From: Chromera velia
Taxonomy: Eukaryota > Sar > Chromeraceae
NCBI GenBank assembly: GCA_018398765.1
Contig: JAHBMJ010001584.1
Span: 1 to 15,000, forward strand
DNA length: 15,000 nt
Reading direction: 5' to 3'
Below are positions 9,553-15,000 of the stretch, in pieces; the stretch's first letter is position 1; every line of letters starts with the position of its first letter. The position numbers were made by a program, and so were the translations under genes. The notes beneath the pieces are model-generated. The model saw only the letters and a program-made list of their open reading frames with translations. It did no database searches and was not told the origin of the DNA.

Positions 9553-11946
9553 GTGGGTGGGAGGGGGAGGGGGGGGAGACACAACCCGATTCATTCATTC
9601 TCCTTCCATCTCTTCCCTGCGGTCCCCGCCCCCCCCTCTCCCGATTGATGCCCCACTCACTCACTCACCTTGTGACGACCTGGAGATGGGGGTCGTTGAG
9701 AGGGAATCCCATCTCTTCCAGTCTCTTCCTCTGCAATCAAAGCCGCCATTTACAGGGCCACAAAGGGACTTCAACGGAGTTAACGAAAACATTCACGAAA
9801 AGCTTGAGTTGAGGGACCAGTGACAGATGCAATTTTACTTACAGCCCGCAATGCTATTCAAGCGCCATGAGAGAAGGAAGGCATATCAAAGCACAGCAAC
9901 GCAGAATCGGAACCAGCGCGAACTTAGAGAGAAAAAAGAAGAAGGTGCATGGAGGTACAAATACTCGGCGAAGCGAGCTCAGCAAAGTCGCATGAAAGGG
10001 AGAAAGACATGGACATAATGAAGAGACCCGTCAGACTGATGCACATAAACAGCGCATTGCAAAAACAGAGAAGAGCTTCACGTGCAAAAGTCACTTCAAC
10101 ACACGGAGCATACGAATTGAAACAAAAATCGTCTTGGGCGTCAGAGCAAAAAGAAAGCACCTCAAGAAAGAAGAAGAACGAGTCAATCAAAAGACACAAC
10201 ACGCCCTGGTCTTTTTCTCATAAGATATTGGTGATTCACAAGACACAAACGCACGCGCAAAAAACGTCCTTGCTGCAATCACCTCTGCACTTGCCTTTTT
10301 TTCGGGGAAAAAAAAAAAAGCTTTCAGCAACTGACATACCGAGAATTCAATTCTTCTTGATGAGTTTGAGAGAATCACCACCGGCTTCTTTCTGTTGACC
10401 AGATTCTTCACCACCTGAACTGCGCCCTCCACAACTTGAGTGCCGTCGTGAATGACTCCAAACTGATCAAGGAAAAAACCGTCAAAGAGACCCGCGAAGT
10501 CTTTCACCCCCTTTGCCACATTTACGTTCACATTCAATTTCGCTCTAATGTCTCCAGGATTCATTTTGATATTCTTTTCGTCCTCTTTGGCGACAATTTC
10601 ATACTCAATCTCGCTCTTCTCCTCTGGTGCGTTCTCCTTTTGCTTCTGTATGGCCTTCACTGCCCTCGAAAATTGGTCATCGTCCTCTAAGTCGACATAA
10701 TGACCCGCCTTTTCTGCCTCATACTGCGCCTTCGCCTGTTCCATCTCCTCTCTTGCTCTCTCCTCCTCTATTATCGCTCGCTCCTTTTCCATTTCTCGTG
10801 CCTGCCTGACGACTCTTTTTGAATCAGTCAATTTCATGAAGGACGCATCCTCATCATCGTCGCTCATCTCCTCCTCTAACTCCAACTCTCCCCTAAATTC
10901 ATTTTCATCCCGTAGAACGATCTCGTCGTCATCCTTTCCTAGTCTGCGCTCTGCACCAAAGCCCATCTCCTCCTCTTCTCCATCCATGTCAAAATCGTCC
11001 ACACCGTCGTCTCCATCTAGGCCTTCCATGTCGTCATCGTCGTAAATGTCTTCGTCTTCCTCGTCTTCGGCTTCGCTGTTGACCGCCAGACCTGCCCATG
11101 GGCCCCAAAAGACAGGTTGGGGTGCATGCACTTTGTGAACAAGAAGCGGAGTAGGTTTACACAGGACGGACCTACGCAGATGGTGACAAGGAACATGACG
11201 AGGGGGGGAAAGGGGGGAGAGAAAGGCAAAACACACAAAAGAGCGGAGAAAAAAGGAAATTGAAGGAGAGGCGAAATCCAAGGACGAGTAAGGTGCGACT
11301 CACGATCTCCAGACGTGTCGTCTTCCTCATCGAACTCATCGTCTGCACTCACTCGCACAATTACAAAACACATACACACACAGAAACAGACACATGCGCA
11401 GACACAAGTGTTGTGACGCGACACAACACGCAAGCCGCCAAGCAGAGACACTGCGGGAATAATTTTCTAAGGAGTCACAGAAAGGACAAGTCGAAACCCC
11501 CTCACCATGCGCACCATGAAGGGGTCCGGAAATGCTCTTCGAGTATGAGCAGTCACTGAATGGTAGGCGGCAAATAACCACACACAAGGAGAGAAAGGTC
11601 CACAGCTCTTCAGGTAAGGAACAGCGAAAGGCCCCAATACGCAAAAACTAACACAAAGGAGCCCTTTTCCTTCTTCTCTCTTCCTCCTCTTCCACCATGC
11701 GCTTCGTGAACGCTGTCACAGAGAGTATATTCCTGCCTATCCCCGGTTTGATACAAACTTTGTTTCTTGAGGTGATGAGAAACGAGGGGAAGAGAAAGAA
11801 AAGGAAGAAAAACAGACAAGCGGATGAAAAGAGACACAAAAGAAAATTGGAACGAAAGAGAGGGCAAACGCAAGAAAGAAATCAAATACCGACATATCGC
11901 ACGAAGAGACCGGAGCATAATGTCCATTCACGAAACACGGAAACAC

Positions 11947-11985
<39 letters not shown>

Positions 11986-12711
11986 GAATCTGACACCCAC
12001 CATCTCCCCCGAAGAGATCCCCGTAATCTTTTGATTCACCTTCTCCTTCTCCTTCTTGAGAGTCCTCCTCACTTCTTTCAAGATCACTCCCTCCGGTCAG
12101 GTTCTCTTCCTTCTCTCTGTCATCTGTCTTGAAGTGCAGTGTTTTTGTCTTTGCATCACCCCCCATTTCCCCCGTGACGCCTTTCTCGACCCCCTTTCGT
12201 TCTTGAACATCTTTCAGGAACTTTTCGAATTCTTCACCTTGATCCTCCCCTCCTAGGTCTTTCATTTTTTCCAAAAGCTCATCAAACTCCTCTTCATCAA
12301 ACTCCTCTTCACTGAAGTCGTCCCCCTCTTCAGCGTTGAGGAGCGCGTCGATCTCTGCGGCATCACAATGCATTCCATCCACGCACATTTAAAAGAAAAG
12401 AGCAGTACCGTGTTCACTGACGCCGGCGTCGAGAAACTTCATTTCATTTCACTGACGCCGGCATCAGAAGAGCAGAAAAAATACTGTGAATGGAAGGAAA
12501 TCTGCTCATTACTGATTTACTAAGACTGATGTGAATGCTAGGAACATTGCGATAGACAAACAGGATGGACGAGTGATTTACTTACTGCCACCCCTTTTTG
12601 TTGCTTCTGCACTGATACAGAAAGAACGACTCGGAAAGAGACAGAGACACACACAATTCCTCCTGACAGATTTTGACTACCGCCTTTCCTCTTTCCGCAC
12701 ACGCACGCACG

Positions 12712-12777
<66 letters not shown>

Positions 12778-13205
12778 AAAAGGGATGGCCCGCCCTAGAG
12801 AGAAAAAAAAGAAGCGTTGTTGGTGCCTACAAACGAACCCCCCGTCTCACTCCCTCGCCCATTAATTCACTGACTGACCGACCCTCCTCTTCCCTCTGAG
12901 GGTTGAATCGCCTCCCGGGCTCGAAGTCGAAGAGGTGGCCTGCAAGCAGAAGAAACCACGGTTCAATGTGAACCTTCCTTACCTCCCTTTCCTCCTCACT
13001 CCACATTTTGTTTCTCCTTCCTTGTTCTCCTTGTCGCTCGATGTCTTGCTCAAACATCTGTCTCCTCTGTTTTGCTTTTTTCCTTTCCACTGGCGTCTTG
13101 CAAGCGAGCTCAACCACACACCCTGCAAACATATCAGACGGACAGGCGCAATCGGCCCACCCGTTCCTCCTTGCGCCCTCATGAGATTTCTTTGATCACG
13201 TAGCT

Positions 13206-13246
<41 letters not shown>

Positions 13247-14596
13247 TGTAGCGAGCGAGCGAGCGAGCGAGAGAGAGAGAGAGAGAGAGAAATGGAGGGG
13301 CATGTGCATATGGATGGAACAAGGGGCCGAAGAGCAGGTGAGGGCGACAGAGAAAAGCGGAATGGCAGAGAGGAAGAAAACAAAGCCCCGAGAATTCACG
13401 GACACGAAGAGTCACAAAGCAAGTCTCGAAGAAAGAGCCCGAAAAATACTCTATTGTCAAACTGCCCTCATTTTCCTTCTGTGTCTTTTGCTCATTCTGT
13501 CGGTCTGCATGTGTTCAGACCATCCCTGCGCCTTGAGTGAAGGAAAACAAAAGAAAGAAAATCAAGACGACGACAGCCAAGATGCTCCCCGACGAACGCA
13601 GAAAAAAGAGACTCTGCAGAAAGAAGAAAGATTTGCCTGCGGCCTTTTCCCTTTTCTATCATGTCTGCATCCCTTGCTGTCTCCCTTCGTTGTCCTCTGC
13701 CACTTATTCTTCTGCCATCGGCTGACCTTGTCTTCTGTCCTCTCTGTCTCGCGTGTTCACTGCACACATACACATACACACACACAGGGGGGAGCGGTGG
13801 GGGGCGGGGGGGAGGGAGGGAGAAAGAATCCAGATTGCACGCGCCTAATCCAACAGATGCGGAGAAGGAAAAAACGGCCTTTGTTATTGTACGAACAGTG
13901 AAATCGTCTTCTTTCTTTTTTGCGCATCCGTGTCTCTTCTATCCTGACCAAAAAATCTCTGCTTCCCCCCACCCACCCCGGTTCTAAATCAAACCAGGCA
14001 CAAAAGAAAAGAAAAGAGGCGACTCAGGTCCCCGGAAGGCCCCAAGAGGCTGACTGACCCTCCCCAAAATTGTCGTCGTTCATTGCTACTGCAATCACTC
14101 ACACAGGCAGACATGCAGCAACATTCAAAAAGAAAAAGCGACTGCCCACTCGCACTCTAGGAAAGAAAGCATGTTGGCCACTTCGAACAGAAGGGGAGAC
14201 CCGAAAGCAGGTGCAAGAACAGAAGGGGAGACCCGAAAGCAGGTGCAAGAACAGAAGGGGAGACCCGAAAGCAGGTGCAAGTGAGGTACATAGCATGGTG
14301 AGAAGAAGAAAGAATCAGGTCCGGCAGAGAAGGATGAAGTACAAGAAAAAGAGGGGAGCAGTGATTGAGATACGAGACGCGAGAGGCAGCAAGAGGAAGC
14401 AGGAAACACCGGAGGAGCTGTTCAATCTTGATTCGTCAGCCCCTCACAGACTCCAAAATTTAGCGAGTCGAGAAGAACATGCTCTTTCTGGTGAAGACAA
14501 CAAAGAGGAAGGAGGAGGAAACGAAGGGACCTACGGACCCATTTTCATTAGCTGCTTCTCCATTGCAGCTGCACACATTCACGCGATTGCATAGAC

Positions 14597-14656
<60 letters not shown>

Positions 14657-15000
14657 CAAACAGGCAAACGGACCTGGAAACGAACGACAGCCAGAGAGAA
14701 TGAAGATTTGCAGGAGGGAAGATCGAGTTCCCCTGCTGACTTCTTTTTCTGACTCGACAGATCCTTTTCTCAGAACACAAACGGAAGGAACGACAAGACC
14801 AAAGACGGAGACGGCCGAAGAGAAAAGAACAGAAAAGAGTGGCGGAGAAACAAAACATCGTGCGTGCTTCTGTCCTCACTGAAAAAAAGTCAACTCTGTG
14901 AATGCAACGCTTGACAGAAGCGAGTGACTGTGTGAGCGAGAGTACCCACTTATTTCTTTCGTGCTCTGTCGGATTTGGGCCATCAGCTTCGCTGTGTCTA
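6586..15000 (-). CDS. HAD superfamily subfamily IIA hydrolase with long acidic N-terminal extension (multi-exon, 5' partial)
   Basis: Exons on the minus strand, in transcript order: 14950-15000 (partial), 14059-14088, 12983-13122, 12879-12939, 12001-12354, 11304-11342, 10340-11091, 9669-9730, 9281-9380, 8920-8980, 8646-8720, 8128-8346, 7389-7607, 7048-7103, 6586-6708. Every intron is GT-AG, every junction keeps phase, and the sum is a whole number of codons (about 779 residues plus TAA at 6586-6588). Nine of the 14 introns are phase 1. The C-terminal part is a HAD phosphatase with a C2 cap, the type called HAD-SF-IIA-hyp4 (TIGR01459) in bacteria and also found as a single-domain protein in plants. 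The family is expected to hydrolyse a small phosphorylated metabolite; the substrate is unknown. The start codon lies outside the window, or alternatively at 12388 (ATG directly after an in-frame TAA). Localisation cannot be read because the N-terminus is missing. Exons left of 12001 are near certain; those to the right are moderately supported. Confidence 0.85.
6728..6757 (+). repeat. G-run cluster on the template strand, pyrimidine tract of the last intron
   Basis: Five G runs of three or more with short A spacers on plus. On the sense strand it is a C/T tract ending about 20 bases before the acceptor at 6709-6710, so it may serve as the polypyrimidine tract; the plus strand has quadruplex potential. 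Confidence 0.6.
7108..7166. repeat. (CA)n(GA)n compound repeat abutting a 3' splice site
   Basis: (CA)n at 7108-7149 with one CATA break, then (GA)n to 7166. Read on the sense strand it is (CT)n(GT)n followed at once by TTCAG and the exon at 7103, so the repeat itself replaces the usual pyrimidine tract. Confidence 0.95.
7658..7764. repeat. (ATTC)n and (TGCC)12 tetranucleotide arrays
   Basis: About nine ATTC units, one reading ATTT, at 7658-7695, then 12 perfect TGCC units at 7717-7764, both in the 520-base intron 7608-8127. The rest of that intron contains no exon I can support; direct joining of 8128 to 7607 keeps the frame. Confidence 0.95.
8426..8595. repeat. CGCA/(GC)n/(CA)n/(GA)n/(ACAG)n tract and poly-C with an N gap
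   Basis: Five simple-repeat types follow one another from 8426 to 8530, all in intron 8347-8645. Poly-C runs 8561-8581, four N at 8582-8585, and C again 8586-8595. The N tract marks an unresolved homopolymer, so its true length is unknown. Confidence 0.95.
9027..9053. repeat. (GA)n preceded by AAAC units, intronic
   Basis: (GA)n in intron 8981-9280, about 45 bases upstream (sense) of the acceptor for exon 8980; a CT tract on the sense strand. Confidence 0.95.
9403..9430. repeat. (GA)n, intronic
   Basis: Imperfect GA tract in intron 9381-9668, about 20 bases upstream (sense) of the acceptor at 9381; it supplies the pyrimidine tract. Confidence 0.9.
9508..9578. repeat. (CA)n(GA)n followed by G-rich tract
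   Basis: (CA)n 9508-9537, (GA)n to 9552, then GGTGGGTGGGAGGGGGAGG and a further G run to about 9577 on plus, with quadruplex potential on the template strand. Confidence 0.9.
10499..12354 (-). other. Acidic and charged helical extension, exons 12001-12354, 11304-11342 and most of 10340-11091
   Basis: The exon at 12001-12354 reads IDALLNAEEGDDFSEEEF and onward, with repeated EEEFDE blocks, then a polar Lys/Glu/Gly stretch ending GDLFGGD. Exon 11304-11342 adds DEFDEEDDTSGD. The first ~85 residues of exon 10340-11091 are dominated by Asp and Glu (EDEEDEDIYDDDD, DDFDMDGEEEE). A stretch of about 50 residues with heptad-like spacing of Glu/Arg/Ala (VRQAREMEKERAIIEEERAR and on) is probably a long helix or coiled coil. 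Phases agree at both internal junctions (D at 12001/11342, R at 11304/11091). No enzyme domain is recognised; a disordered, protein-binding role is an inference. The 3' splice site at 12355 has only a weak pyrimidine tract, so a start at ATG 12388 in this exon remains possible. Confidence 0.8.
11951..11981. repeat. (GA)n just downstream of a 5' splice site
   Basis: Uninterrupted GA tract in intron 11343-12000, about 19 bases after the GTGGGT donor at 12000 on the sense strand. Confidence 0.95.
12412..12465 (+). repeat. Duplicated 18-mer centred on a palindrome
   Basis: TTCACTGACGCCGGCGTC at about 12413-12430 recurs as TTCACTGACGCCGGCATC at about 12448-12465. GACGCCGGCGTC (12419-12430) is a perfect 12-base palindrome. 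It lies in the intron upstream of exon 12354, or in a 5' untranslated region if translation starts at 12388. Confidence 0.8.
12697..12770. repeat. (CGCA)n(CA)n(GA)n compound repeat
   Basis: A few ACGC units, (CA)n to 12743 and (GA)n to 12770, in the intron between exons 12354 and 12879. Confidence 0.95.
13209..13290. repeat. (CA)n, (GCGA)n, (GA)n compound repeat
   Basis: (CA)n 13209-13243, then CGTGTGTA, GCGA units 13250-13270 and (GA)n to 13290, in the 936-base intron 13123-14058. Confidence 0.95.
13762..13821. repeat. (CA)n followed by strong G-run cluster
   Basis: CA/CATA units to 13786, then G runs of 6, 6, 6 and 3 bases within about 35 bases on plus: a quadruplex-type pattern on the template strand of the gene, in intron 13123-14058. 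Confidence 0.85.
14186..14281 (+). repeat. 32-bp minisatellite, three copies
   Basis: Three virtually identical 32-base units (AAGGGG cores at 14191, 14223 and 14255) containing GGGGAGACCCGAAAGCAGGT. It lies in the intron 14089-14949. A 174-codon plus-strand frame over it is lysine/arginine rich and is taken as chance. Confidence 0.95.
14601..14656. repeat. (CA)n(GA)n compound repeat
   Basis: (CA)n 14601-14631 and (GA)n to 14656 in the 861-base intron 14089-14949. Confidence 0.97.

Larger units (their letters stand above)
6586..10498 (-). other. HAD-IIA catalytic module of the gene (nine exons)
   Basis: Motif I is FFLDQFGVIHDGT; the nucleophile Asp codon is at 10466-10468. Motif II is VVILSNSSRR, around 10352-10369 for SNSSRR. 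The C2 cap follows: RKRLEEMGFPLND, then VVTSGELVWLGL (9281-9380 exon), MIGSGDDDVEYVTSAGLTIT (8920-8980), VDKADFVLARG (8646-8720) and the large exon 8128-8346 with MVVANPDFERPDG. Motif III is the Lys of GKPFPLIF (7603-7605). Motif IV is MIGDSLPHDVIGA, with Asp codons at 7411-7413 and 7396-7398. Then comes MDSVFVASGVHAN (7048-7103), and the protein ends AFVLPKFQW. The order and the VLPxFxW-like end match the bacterial and plant members as I remember them. A Lys/Arg-rich insert of about 30 residues (7420-7550) separates motifs III and IV. About 360 residues is longer than the usual roughly 290-310. Confidence 0.93.
12879..15000 (-). other. Probable upstream exons encoding an unrecognised basic/charged segment
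   Basis: The edge exon 14950-15000 reads DTAKLMAQIRQSTKEI and stops at a GTGGGT donor. Exon 14059-14088 (AMNDDNFGE) has a good GATTGCAG acceptor and a GTCAGT donor. Exon 13122-12983 begins after TTTGCAG with CVVELACKTPVERKKAKQRR and continues to KMWSEEERE before GTAAGG. All joins are phase compatible. I do not recognise the domain. Between 12983 and 12939 two models exist: a 43-base intron, which would be far shorter than all others here, or one continuous exon 12883-13122 reading VRKVHIEPWFLLLAGHLFDF and ending at a GTCGGT donor. Both join in frame to 12354. Membership of the same gene rests on phase and strand only; a separate upstream gene cannot be excluded. Confidence 0.5.

Noticed and set aside
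14070-14594. Plus-strand 174-codon open frame
   Set aside because: Lys/Arg/Glu-rich, spans the 32-bp minisatellite and overlaps the minus-strand exon 14059-14088; no recognisable domain. Best explained as a purine-rich intron read in an open frame.

Overview
This is nuclear DNA of an intron-rich eukaryote. GT-AG introns of about 200 to 940 bases interrupt an otherwise well-behaved coding sequence. Introns and flanks are packed with compound microsatellites, and two N tracts sit in poly-C runs. The only recognisable gene encodes a HAD-family phosphatase of the kind I know from plants, algae and bacteria. Together with the long microsatellite-filled introns this fits an alga or protist (a chromerid-like alga is one option), but the sequence does not fix the organism.

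Layout. 1-700: no supported gene. About 760-1640: AT-rich, strikingly rich in CTAG. About 1845-2907 (minus): coding-like sequence broken by stops and a frame change, probably a decayed mobile-element or gene remnant. About 2955-5130: a mosaic of simple repeats holding two inverted repeats (3404-3418 with 3645-3659, and 3240-3293 with 4628-4686) and two imperfect direct repeats. About 5160-6585: mixed sequence with a duplicated GC-rich element, a 90-codon open frame without ATG, and a tRNA-Val-like sequence that keeps Pol III box A, box B and a T6 stretch but has lost its stems. 6586 to the right edge (minus): one multi-exon gene, 5' end outside the window.

The gene. Joining 15 exons by matching splice phase gives about 779 residues in the window, ending in TAA at 6586-6588. 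The C-terminal ~360 residues are a complete HAD hydrolase of subfamily IIA (C2 cap) with motifs I to IV in order. In front lies an unusual extension: a basic/charged segment of unknown type, then very acidic stretches and a charged helical stretch. Exons from 12001 leftwards are strongly supported; those to the right are reasonable but less certain.

The most interesting signals are the extension on the phosphatase, recurrent GTCAGT 5' splice sites often followed by tandem copies of the same tetranucleotide, one polarity of (CT)n(GT)n compound repeats on the gene's sense strand, the decayed tRNA-Val-like Pol III unit, the CTAG-rich AT block, and the nested inverted repeats in the microsatellite region.
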